DNA of 64,000 nt, from positions 54,997,601-55,061,600 of the forward strand of contig NC_072894.1 in NCBI RefSeq assembly GCF_027943255.1. The letters are read 5' to 3'. Position 1 is the stretch's first letter; the number at the start of each line of letters is the position of its first letter. The translations under genes and the position numbers were made by a program. The notes under the pieces are model-generated. The model was not told the origin of the DNA. It worked only from the letters and a program-made list of their open reading frames with translations, and ran no database searches. Positions 31,441 through 40,957 of this stretch are shown in pieces. The stretch is from Anastrepha obliqua (Eukaryota > Arthropoda > Insecta > Diptera > Tephritidae).

Positions 31441-33320
31441 GTCAATAAGTGAAATTTTAGTATATTTAATGGGTAGACAAATGATATACATATATGAAGA
31501 AAAGCTAAAATAACGGAATTTTTTTCTGCAAATTTGTTCTCGCCGTATGCATTGTAAAATTTATTACAGAATTTATGGCAAGTCTAAGTATATCCGTGAG
31601 CTTTTGACAAAGTAACTTAACGGACTTTAACAGGATTCGTTTTTTACCAACATATACACATTTTTAGCTAGAAATTGTTCATACAAGCATACATATATAG
31701 TTTATATGAGCTTATCTATATTATAAGCCAACAGGATTGTGCTATCTGTGAAGCTAAAAATGCTAAGTCGACGTGGACTGTTTTGTCAAAAGATCAAAGA
31801 ATTGTAAACTCACTCTGTTGCATATAAATACGTTAACTTACAATTTGATAAAAAAGTTATTTGCACAACTCGAAGCAATAATGTACTATATTTCTCTGCT
31901 GCTTTTGTAAATATTTTTGTAAATATTTTCTTCTAAAAAATTTCACATACACAAACAACTATTTTTTTTTATTGTTGCATGCACACTTTACCAAACTTAA
32001 ATACAATTCTTATATGCGCATTTTGCTTTCTGCCTATCTGACAATTGCACCATGAAAAAAATTGCGATTTTTTTTTGCCAAAGAGATTTTTCTATAAAAA
32101 AAATTATCCAGCATTGCTTTGAATTGATAAAATAAAAACACATTCATAAAAACTAAATTTTAAAAATATTTTAAATGAGTGAACAAACTAATAAAATTTA
32201 TATATCATCAAATCATCAAGCATTGCTTCGCAAATATTGCAAATGGAATGTTTAAGGATATGATTGACTGACACTCACGGCCCAAATCACATATGTATGT
32301 ACGTGTGTTCTATAGCACACAACCACACATAATACACATTTATAGACCTGCTTACATATGTTCGTATTTGAATGCATGTACCAATTATATAATAAGTCTG
32401 TTTGGCTACTTAGTTGCGTAATGCTGCTATACATAATGCGATGGCGTAAGTGTAGTCGTAAACGCTTAGCGATTTCGCAAATTTCGTTGAAAATCGTTTA
32501 TTTAAAATACTAGGTATGTAGGATGCTTTGTAAATTTAAGTAAGTAGTAATGCTAAGTACTCTTTTGAAACAGATTACGATTTAAGCAACTCGCGTTTGC
32601 ACGTTATACTGTTGATATGCATCCAATCGACATACATACAATGCAATTTAAATCATATAACATTTCCTCTATAGCGCAATACTTTGCTTAGTATATTTTC
32701 TTTAGGATATTTTAGTTGAAAAATGCATTGTTCCTAGAACGACGTTTGCAGTTGCAATGCATACATACATAAATCAACAAAAAAAATTAGTAATATGTAA
32801 ATGCATATTTAAAATGTAATTAAGTGTCTTCTCAACCTCGGATCGGTCTTCTATCGCATGCACATATTTTTAGTGCTCGTGTGCATACATAAATACTCGT
32901 AAATGTTTTTAAATTAATATAATATTTAGTAATAATTATATAAATATTTAGTTAATGTTATTAAAATTCGTGTGTGTAGTTAGCGAGTTGTTGTGAACTT
33001 TTCTAAGCCACTTTAATGGCATCTTAGTTTGGTTTGCCGTTGTATAATAAATATCTTTTTTAAATGCTAAAAAATATGTACTAAATAGGTGTTCTCTATG
33101 CCAAACTATCTATTATTTTAGTTGGTCAATACGCGATAACTCTACTCGAAATTACCCATTAATCCAAAAATCATATAGAAAATGCTTTTAGAAATTCATT
33201 TAATATATATCTGTTAAAGTCAGAACCAGTCTATTCACTATTTTCTTATTATTTCATTCGCCTAGCTCATACTTATAGTATGTATACATGTGTCCAATTT
33301 ACAACCAATTTGTGTAATAA
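31441..33320. other. no gene seen, long A+T-rich stretch
   Basis: No coding pattern on either strand. ATACATAC and ATATGTATG microsatellites occur. Could be intron of the SCYL2-like gene downstream. Confidence 0.6.
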
Positions 33321-33385
33321 TATAAAGGGTATTCCAATAAGAGGTGCTATTTAGATAAAATATCAACGGTTTCGTTACTTGTGTT

Positions 33386-33837
33386 TCACGTAGCGCCGTC
33401 TTGTTGAAAACAAACGTTGTCCAGATCAATACCATTCAATTCCCACCATAAAAAATTGTTAATTATCTCTCGATAGCGTAATCCATTCACTGTAACTGTT
33501 GCTCCAGCTTCATTTTCGAAAAAGTAAGGTCCAATGACTCCGCCGGACCATAAACCGCACCAAACAGTCACACGTTGAGGATAGAGAGGCTTTTCACCAA
33601 TAATTATTGGATTTTCTGAGCCCCATAGCCGACAATTTTGCTTGATGACGAAGCCACCGAGGTGGAAATGGGCTTCATCATTCAAGATGATTTTTCGAAG
33701 AAATTCCGGATCATTTTCATGCATTTCAACGACCCAATCAGCAAAGACACGAGGTTGTTGATGGTCGGCCGGCTTGAGTTCTTGTGTTAATTGGACTTTA
33801 TAAGCCTTAAGACTAAAATCCTTTTGCAAAATACGCC
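33386..33837 (-). pseudogene. rosa-type transposase, middle part
   Basis: QKDFSLKAYKVQLTQELKP, then IILNDEAHFHLGG (first Asp region, the usual Ser before Asp is Asn), VTVWCGLWSGGVIGPYFF and CFQQDGAT with the second Asp, where the frame ends. The C-terminal third with the last Asp is deleted, the left end of the element following directly. Confidence 0.8.
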
Positions 33838-34994
33838 TTGTATAGATGCAAGACTTGTATTTTAGCTCTATAATACCATAATAAAGCCAATCTTGTTATA
33901 TGGAGTCGTTGTCTGGTGGAACTCACTGGAGAGGATGACATCAGTTAAGTGACATCAGGCAGAATTGCCGCTGCACTTAGCGCAATCAGACTGAGGGGCT
34001 TGGGCTATAAGCTCAATCTCACATATGGGCACTAAAGCATCCTCAGAAACTTTGAGTTCATACCCCGTCGACGGATCCGTGTGTACCCTCGCTTAGTCCA
34101 AGCGGAACTTTCTCCACCCATATTCCAACAAGGGAAGAGTGGACCGGGGGCAACACTTGGGGACAGGGCCTGGTTAACCTGTTCACGGATGGCTCGAAGT
34201 TGGACGGCAGGGTTGGAGGAGGAGTATTCTGCAAAGAGCTCCCCACCAAACTCAAATTAAGGTTACTGTATCACTGGCTACTTACTTGCGTAATAACTGT
34301 TAAGAAGGTAAATATTTACTCCGATAGCCAAGCGGCAATTAGGGCTTCAGAATTTTTCGACATAACGATAATTTGGGCACCTGGTCATAGTGACAATGCT
34401 GGAAACTGCGAAGTCGAAGAGCTGGCCAGACAAAGACCTGTGAGGTAGTGTGCCCGCGGAAGGAGAGGATCGGGATCCCCTTGACAACCTGCGCTCTAGG
34501 GGCAAGTACATGAACGTGTAAGGTCGCGAAATCATTCTGGCCAAGTTTGGATAGGAGGCATTCGAGGGATATTCTGAAGATGACAAAATCTCATCTCTCA
34601 AATTTCGTGGGCATCCTTACGGGGCACTATCCACGGGGTATACATGCCGTGAGACTCCGAATTACTTCGAGTCCTGTTTGCATCAGCTGTATGGAGGATG
34701 AGATGGAATCATCTCAGCACCTGCTCCTTAGCTACCCAGCCCTCGCGGGGATTGATAACAAAAATCTGATGAACTTCATCAGCAGCATAAAAGTGCTAAC
34801 ACAACCGCAAATTAGTCACCGTTCTTAGACCACAAGTATTCAACCCTCCCCATCCCTCTCCTTTTCGTCCTATCGTTTTTTCCTTCACTTCTTTTTCCTC
34901 TCTTGCAATGGTATCACAAAGGATGAACCAAACTTCTTTAGTCCAAGTGGGCCCACTCTCTGGGCAACCATTACTACCTAACCTAACGAACCGT
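33838..34994 (+). mobile_element. 5'-truncated non-LTR retrotransposon (RNase H-bearing), nested in rosa
   Basis: + strand pieces: LALYNTIIKPILLYGVVVWW from the RT thumb (33855-33920), RMTSVK, then RNase H: LFTDGSKLDGRVGGGVF (first Asp), YSDSQAAIRA, WAPGHSDNAGNCEVEELAR (last Asp region), and the C-terminal FVGILTGHYPRGIH, CISCMEDEMESSQHLL with the Cys/His motif (34600-34730). Ends ACTACCTAACCTAAC, a short TAACC-type tail. Many frameshifts. I- or Loa-like; clade uncertain. Confidence 0.78.
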
Positions 34995-35070
34995 TTCTGG
35001 CAAATTTTCACCCTTTTTATTGTGAATTTTAATAATTTCAATGCGTTGTTTAAGCGTGTATCGTTCCATT
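34995..35070 (-). pseudogene. rosa-type transposase, N-terminal piece
   Basis: MERYTLKQRIEIIKIHNKK from the ATG at 35070, matching the start of the transposase at 29134. About 75 residues between this and the 33837 piece are absent, so part of the target was lost with or after the non-LTR insertion. Confidence 0.75.
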
Positions 35071-35184
35071 TTTATTAATGGCGTAGTTTCTACTTGTCAA
35101 ATATCAAAAAATTACAGCTTCAAAAGTGACATCTACCGAAGTAGCGGGCTATTCAAAATAACACCTGTTATTGGAAAACCCTTA

Positions 35185-35689
35185 TTAAAAAATAGATAGG
35201 GAGAGTAGAAAAAATTAATACTGCAAGAATACAATAAGAGCTTTCATGTACCAGTATATTGACTTAACCGTAGTTGAGCAGAAGGCCATCAGCTTCTCCA
35301 ATGGTCCTAATGTCCTTGGTGAACAAATTTTTAACACTTAGAGGCTCGACTCTATAAGAGTTGAAAATTTCAATGTCTGTTTGAACAAGGCCGGACCTTT
35401 GCACATATAAAACACGCGTGGACGTCTCGTCATCCTCTTGTCCCAGTAGATACGATTCAATAATTCAGTATCAAATGTGATTGTTATTATATAAGGTTGT
35501 CAAAAAAGTCTTGCGGTATTTTTATTGAATTTTCAATTGTTCATAAAATTGGTTATAATAATGCGATTATTATTATTATATTATTATATATATTTCAACT
35601 CATTATATTATATTTCAACTCATTCAATACAATAACTGTTAAAAATATGTAATACAAAAACTTTACTTCATATAATGGAATTACTTTAG
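35185..35689. other. intergenic or intron; mariner-like terminal repeat
   Basis: GGTTGTCAAAAAAGTCTTGC at 35494-35513 resembles mariner terminal repeats, but no partner or transposase is near. Then (ATT)n-type sequence at 35575-35630 and a polypyrimidine-poor splice acceptor region ending TTACTTTAG at 35689. Confidence 0.5.
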
Positions 35690-35820
35690 CTGGAGGAGTC
35701 TGTGCAGAAAATGCTGCCGCATGTACCGTTACCACTACAGGCGACCACCTCACGTTTGGTTAGTAAAGATGCTACTGCCAGGCCGACGGCGCAACTGCTG
35801 CAACTGATTAAGTACTTTAT
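35690..35820 (+). CDS. SCYL2: probable SCYL2 exon (SCY1-like pseudokinase)
   Basis: 131 bp between an acceptor (TTACTTTAG, 35681-35689) and a strong donor GTAAGT (35821-35826). It reads 43 codons: LEESVQKMLPHVPLPLQ, then RLVSKDATARPTAQLLQLIK and YF, starting in phase 0 and ending with two bases of a codon. This fits the end of the kinase-like domain of insect SCYL2 proteins, where a RPT.QLL.LIKYF block precedes the HEAT-like repeats. SCYL2 is a pseudokinase linked to clathrin-coated vesicle traffic. The match is from memory. GC content and codon use differ from the A+T-rich flanks. No neighbouring SCYL2 exon is visible on either side. Confidence 0.62.
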
Positions 35821-37275
35821 GTAAGTAAGAATGATAAGCTGTTACGTAAAAATATAATTATTATATACTTACATGTGATATACATCAAATGCCTGTAAGC
35901 ATAATATTAACTTGTGCACATGCCACATGTACGCAATAATAGCGACTCACAACCTCTTTAATTATATACCCTTTTAAGGGGTTACATATATCCGGCAGCG
36001 CCAAAAATGTGCTAAAAGAAAAGTTGTTTCTAGAAGGGATAACAATAGAAATAAATATAAAAAAATTGTGTCCATTGCTTATTAGTACTTAAACTTTATA
36101 ATTTTAATTTTTTCTTTACAAAAATTAGTATATAAAAAATTACGTGACCCAAAGTACAATGAAACAAAGTTGCCCCACGGTCTGCATTAATTCTTGTAAA
36201 ATAAAGTTGTAGTTATAGCCTGTCGAGCCGGATCTTTGAATTTCGAAAAATTTTACAATTAAATTATGTTTATAAAATTTTTTAATAAAAATATCAAAAA
36301 ATAAAAATAAAAAAATATTAAAAAAAAACGCATGAAAAAATATTAAAAACTGTACGAGTTATCACGCAGGCCGTGCCGGAAAAAGCAGTTTCGAGAAAAA
36401 CGAGTTAAAACTTTCAAGTGCATTTCGCTCGAGGTCGCGCGACTAATGAGTTTTAAGTCTTTGGACTTAAATTAAAACCACCGAAGTTATTTTTTTCACT
36501 ATTTTTGTTTAGACAAAATCAACCTTCTTGGTTGATGTGAATCTACAGACTGACTTAAAATAATTTTCTTAATTCTAATAACATTTGTTTTGCGCTCACT
36601 TTATGCAGTACCTTATGCTTATTGAGAGCATAACTGCATTGAGCGAAAAACGTGTCGGTGTAATATTACATATTATACTAAGCAAATCTTTTGGTGGGAA
36701 CCTTTACTTGTGAAATCTTAGTATCTTAGCATTTAAATAGTTTGGTGTATGATTCCAATTTCATTAAATGTAAGACAATACTCTCACAACTCAAAAAAAG
36801 AGAAATAAATAGATAGGGTGGTGGAGTGATGGTACGTAACTCGCACATTTAAAGCAAGAACTTAAAATGAATTTTTTAATTTAATTTGTTAACTTACGTC
36901 TAATCTCCCATTCCAGCTTCATATTGTATGCCTTCCTGATCAGTAATCAATTGATGTTGTTTATTTTTTTCCAGTCGACGAGAAGTTGCGGCCTCTTTTG
37001 TTGCTTTCAATGATCAATGATCAATTGTTCGCTTCGAATGATCAAATACAACTAATCTTTAGTTTCATAAACCTTAGCATACTCTCATAATGTTTTATGG
37101 ATGTCCTTATACATACTTTAGAATAACAAAAGAACCAGCAGGCTAAAAGGCTCCGAAAGTAACGGCCAGCTGCCTCAAACGAAGGACAGCTTACTGTGCG
37201 CATTAAACTCTCGTCGAGCAGTTACATTTTCTACCATAACTTTGTATCCATGGGGAATTTTTACAATCGACTTAT
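35821..37275. other. no further gene seen (intron of SCYL2-like gene?)
   Basis: A+T-rich, no recognisable coding sequence or element. A TTTTTTTCCAG at about 36965-36975 resembles an acceptor, but what follows is not a convincing exon. Confidence 0.55.
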
Positions 37276-37281
37276 AAAGAA

Positions 37282-38757
37282 CTAGCAACCCGCCCGGCTT
37301 CGCACGGTTATAAAATATATACCCTATGTCACTCTCTGAAAAAATGATTAAAATCGATCCAGTAGTTTTGGCTTCTTCATTACTGCCCGTGGCCCGCACG
37401 CGTTAAATTTGGAGTAAAACAGTTCCCCTTTCTTTATAGCATGAAGATTTCCTGCTATCTTTGGAATATCTAAATTCATACCCTACACTTTTACATATTT
37501 ACTTTTTACATTTTTACATATGTATTTATTTTATTTTTACAACAATTAATATATTACAGAATGTCTTTATATACAACGTTCATAGCTTTCTTGTCATTAA
37601 ACAATACAAACATGTTTTCTCTAGAGGTTACTCTTGAAAGAGCGACATACAGTTGGCCATGTGAAAAACAGTCAACGCTCAAATCTAAGCCTGCAACGTT
37701 GAATGTTTGAGAATGTTTGAGATTTATCAATGGTCATTGCAAAAGATGTCTTTACCGGAAATTGTAAGCGTTTAAATTGGAATGGTAGATCCGATGGTAT
37801 CAGAGGGATTCGGGGAATCAATACATCTTCTCCGGTACCACATCCTGTGAGTATTGTGCACTCTATTATGAAAGTTTTCAGTGATTTTACCAGCAAACGC
37901 GTGCCATTGCAAAGTTTAGGTGGATTTAGGTTTCTTAATAAAATAACAGGACAACCTATTTTCAGCTCCATTTTGTGAGGAGGGAGTCCAGACGGGTTCA
38001 AAGAATTTAGAAATTCTGTAGGAAAATGAACAGTACATTTTCGTCGGCGCATCAATCTTTGAAATAATCAAGTTATTTACTTTATCTACTTGTTCGTTAG
38101 TTGGTGACAGAATAGCTCTTTCTTTAAACCAAGATATTGTCTTATAACTTATGTTATCAATGTCAGGATAGACATTGTTGACTAACTCTTGGATGTTGTC
38201 TATCAAAACACAAAGGTTTTCAAGGTTAATCCTTCCCTCACTTTGTGTTAATTCTCCATTGCCAACTTTAAGCAGCATCTCTGGAAATAGCCTGTTCTCA
38301 CGTGAAGATGACGAAACCCTCATATTAGTTTTAAGCTCTAATTTATTGACATGCGACCAAAGGTGGGATCTTTTTAGCGAAGCATTTATTTCGTCAGCAC
38401 GTGTTCCTCGAGTCACAACTGGTAGAATTTGACGGAAACCTCCTGAGAACAGAATTGTACATCCACCCATAGGTGAATTTTTGTTGCGCAAATCGCGCAT
38501 TGTCCTATCCAGTGCTTCCACAGACGTCTTGTTTGACATGGCAGCTTCGTCCCAGGCTATTAATGAGCAGTCACGCATCAATTTTCCTGTATTGCTCTGT
38601 TTAGAAACACTACAGACGCTGTTATTATCATCGGTGGCGATTTTCAGCGGGAGCTTGATTGTAGAGTGTGCGGTTCGGCCTCCTTTCAAAAGAGTAGCGG
38701 CAATGCCGGATGACGCAACAGCTAACGCAATTTTTCCGGTAGATCTCAATTACTAAT
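37282..38757 (-). mobile_element. Helitron, 3' part with intact end
   Basis: On the - strand the end reads GTGCGAAGCCGGGCGGGTTG followed by CTAG, then T: the canonical Helitron 3' terminus (hairpin of CCG.GC/GC.CGG, then CTAG, inserted before T). It is a different lineage from the Helentrons at 6678 and 21541. The 5' end is cut at 38757 inside the helicase. Confidence 0.82.
37510..38749 (-). pseudogene. Helitron PIF1-type helicase, C-terminal part
   Basis: Frame 37916-38749 starts just after Walker A (TGKIALAVASSGIAATLL), then AHSTIKLPLKI, LIAWDEAAMSNK (Walker B Asp-Glu), MGGCTILFSGGFRQILPVV, KLELKTNMRV, ERAILSPTNEQVDKVN. A frameshift near 37990 leads to KIGCPVILLRNLNP, NGTRLLVKSL, FAMTIDKSQTF, and then HGQLYVALSRVTS in another frame to about 37620. 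The helicase unwinds DNA during rolling-circle transposition. No Rep domain remains. Confidence 0.85.
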
Positions 38758-38759
38758 TA

Positions 38760-39075
38760 CTGATGTAATATCTTGAAAAATATTATTTTCAATTATATGC
38801 TGTAAAGAGCCATATACATAGATCTATATGAAAACAACAATGTATTTAAGGTATTTAATTGGATAAGGATTAATGCTGTACCTATTTGTTGAAATCGTTT
38901 CGAAAATAAGCTATTAGTTGTAAAAAGTAAATGACAAAAAATGTTATTGTATGGAATCGATAGCAAACTTAACGCGCTCCGAATCAAAAAAACTATTCAA
39001 AAACTGTATTTTAATTATGTGCGATTTACTAATATAGAACGTGAAAATAGCGGTTTATTTCGCTGTAAAATTGTA
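38760..39075. other. no gene seen
   Basis: A+T-rich flank. Ends in TGTA (39076-39079), the target duplication of the retrovirus that follows. Confidence 0.55.
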
Positions 39076-39079
39076 TGTA

Positions 39080-39394
39080 AATTATGTTTTTCCTTACTGG
39101 AATAACATTTTTAAAAAAGACGTGCTTCAGTTAAAGACGGAGTAAAAACTAAACTTTATTCTATAAATTCCCTTATTTATATCTTTACAATTTGTTTACT
39201 TAAATCTATGTATTTCACAATGATGGTTTGGCATTGCATCAGCCTGGTCAAAGAAGATATCAATTTCATTTTCAATTAATTTTTATTACGCAGCAGCATA
39301 ATGCTGAGCTGGCGGATTTGTAAGATGCAAAATATGTTTTCTCAATTGTGTTTACATTTAGCATTGTAATGGGGTAAGTGGTCTGCCGTTAACT
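39080..39394 (-). repeat. 3' LTR of the endogenous retrovirus
   Basis: 315 bp. The env frame ends inside it (39358). Compared with the 5' LTR, only one base differs (A versus G in the CAGTTRAAGACGG block). Confidence 0.93.
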
Positions 39395-40746
39395 CCCCCT
39401 TCTCTAAAATGAATCGCCCTCGATTCAACGATTTCTTTTGATAGAATATTTATTTTATTTTGCAACTCAAAATATAATTTTTCTTGATTTCTTTGGAACT
39501 TTTCTTGCTTTTTCATTTGTATAAACAATATCAATTTATGAACTGTATATGCTATTATTGCCAGTGACATGAAGGTCAATAATGACATTGATTTGGGATT
39601 TTCAATATACGAATTTCCAATTTTTTCTAAGAAATTTATGTTAGTGAACTTTAAAGTGTCGTCATTTGAGTTTACAAATTCAAGTATTTCATAATTTTTA
39701 AAATGATTTTGTTTTATAAATTTTACAATTTTTCCTGTGGGGTTTTCATATGTTTTGTTATCTATATTCACACTTGTATTAAAAGTTATTAAATATGTAC
39801 CATTTATTACAATTTTATTAACTGTATGTTTCCCTGAAACTAATATAGCCCCATCTCTTATTTTATCTATTTGTTTATTATTTTCTTTGATTTTAGTGCA
39901 ATTAGCTGGCTTTTTATTTAACAAATTTATAAAACATGTATTTTGTAATTTTTGCTTACAAAAAATATTACTTATTTCAATTTTACATTCTTCAATAGAT
40001 ATAAATGTGTTATTACATAATGCTACTTCATTCTCAATTATTAATTTCCCATCATTTTGTGATATTGGTCTGGTTTCAAATAACGTACAAATATTATTTA
40101 TTTTGGGATATTTAATATACAATATAATTAGATCTGATTTTTGTATGATTTTAAATGTTGAAACGTCTAATAAGTCTGTCAAGGTTACTGCTTGTAATTC
40201 GTTCTGAATTATTTCTCTTGTTTCATCTGTATGAAGTATATGTGAGTTTAATATTCCTCCTTTTGCTAATGTAATAGTTTGCAAAATATTTTGTAATTCA
40301 TATATTATCATTTTAATTCTCTGTTTACGTATTATTCTTTCATGCGAAATTCCTATGATACTGTTTACTAAATTCGTTAAACGTCGTATTTCATTAAATA
40401 TTTCAGAATTTGTCGTTAGTTGTTTATTGCTATTTTCAATTAAATCATTAATTTTATTTGAAATAAAAATGTAGTCGTCATGGTCAGGTGTGCCTGCTAT
40501 CCACTTCCATACTGTACCTATTTCATTAATTCCTCTCTTTGTTCTAGTTTTTTCCAATTGAATTAAAGAAGATTCTATAATTTGGAGTTCTGATTCTATT
40601 TCTAGAAAGTCCGATGTAGAATAAGAATGTTTTTCTTTTTCTTGTAAAAAATATAATTTTTCTTCATTATATAAAGTTTCATAATATGTTAAATTTGTAA
40701 CATGGAAAATGCTTCCAAACGATTCGTATAGCAATGCTTGTTCATT
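39358..40746 (-). CDS. env: errantiviral env (needs a spliced-on start)
   Basis: Open frame of about 460 residues; I extend it to a splice-acceptor-like TTTTTAATACAG whose exon would begin at 40746. Furin-like site RTKRG near residue 100, followed by INEIGTVWKWIAGTPDHDDY, like the fusion region of gypsy-type and baculovirus F-type envelopes. Two or more Cys-rich clusters in the middle; a membrane anchor SLLTFMSLAIIAYTVHKLIL near the C-terminus and a charged tail that ends in the LTR. No ATG occurs in this frame before the furin site, so the start codon must come from a spliced leader. Envelope glycoprotein for membrane fusion. Apparently intact. Confidence 0.85.
   Translation of the reverse strand, partial: NEQALLYESFGSIFHVTNLTYYETLYNEEKLYFLQEKEKHSYSTSDFLEIESELQIIESSLIQLEKTRTKRGINEIGTVWKWIAGTPDHDDYIFISNKINDLIENSNKQLTTNSEIFNEIRRLTNLVNSIIGISHERIIRKQRIKMIIYELQNILQTITLAKGGILNSHILHTDETREIIQNELQAVTLTDLLDVSTFKIIQKSDLIILYIKYPKINNICTLFETRPISQNDGKLIIENEVALCNNTFISIEECKIEISNIFCKQKLQNTCFINLLNKKPANCTKIKENNKQIDKIRDGAILVSGKHTVNKIVINGTYLITFNTSVNIDNKTYENPTGKIVKFIKQNHFKNYEILEFVNSNDDTLKFTNINFLEKIGNSYIENPKSMSLLTFMSLAIIAYTVHKLILFIQMKKQEKFQRNQEKLYFELQNKINILSKEIVESRAIHFREGGVNGRPLTPLQC
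39395..39405 (-). promoter_or_regulatory. polypurine tract
   Basis: In element orientation AGAGAAGGGGG directly before the LTR start AGTTAAC. Confidence 0.85.
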
Positions 40747-40762
40747 CTGTATTAAAAAAATT

Positions 40763-40957
40763 TTAACTTTTAATGTTATCCTTATGTATTATTCTGTTTC
40801 TGTTATTAATTACTACCTTATTTGCTAAGTTCTCTTTTACTTGTTGTCTCTTATATCTGGGCTTTAACTTATTTCTTTCACCTACAATTTTTTCATATAT
40901 TACCTGACCAGAGTGGTATTCCTTATTTAATCTATTTTTGTTATGAATCGCAAGCAT
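40763..40957 (-). pseudogene. pol: pol C-terminal extension in another frame
   Basis: About 64 basic residues (MLAIHNKNRLNKEYHSG, YEKIVGERNKLKPRYK) that continue the integrase C-terminal domain in a different frame from the main pol frame. The main frame ends a few bases after this begins, so a one-base indel near 40957-40985 probably cut off the end of integrase here. A programmed shift is less likely. Confidence 0.65.

Larger units (their letters stand above)
33325..35184 (-). mobile_element. rosa-type element interrupted by a non-LTR insertion
   Basis: Ends AAGGGTATTCCAATAAGAGG and, from the other side, AAGGGTTTTCCAATAACAGG, in A/T target sequence. Transposase pieces at both ends (33386-33837 and 34995-35070) surround an unrelated + strand non-LTR fragment. 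Confidence 0.78.

Noticed and set aside
34970..34990. CCTAACCTAAC as a telomere-like repeat
   Set aside because: Too short; it is at the 3' end of a non-LTR fragment.
36960..37060. Possible exon after TTTTTTTCCAG
   Set aside because: The following sequence contains tandem GATCAATGATCAATT, no SCYL2-like protein and no donor.
39737..40207. 156-residue hydrophobic frame on the + strand
   Set aside because: Antisense shadow of env; the Leu/Phe/Ile richness comes from reading A-rich coding sequence backwards.
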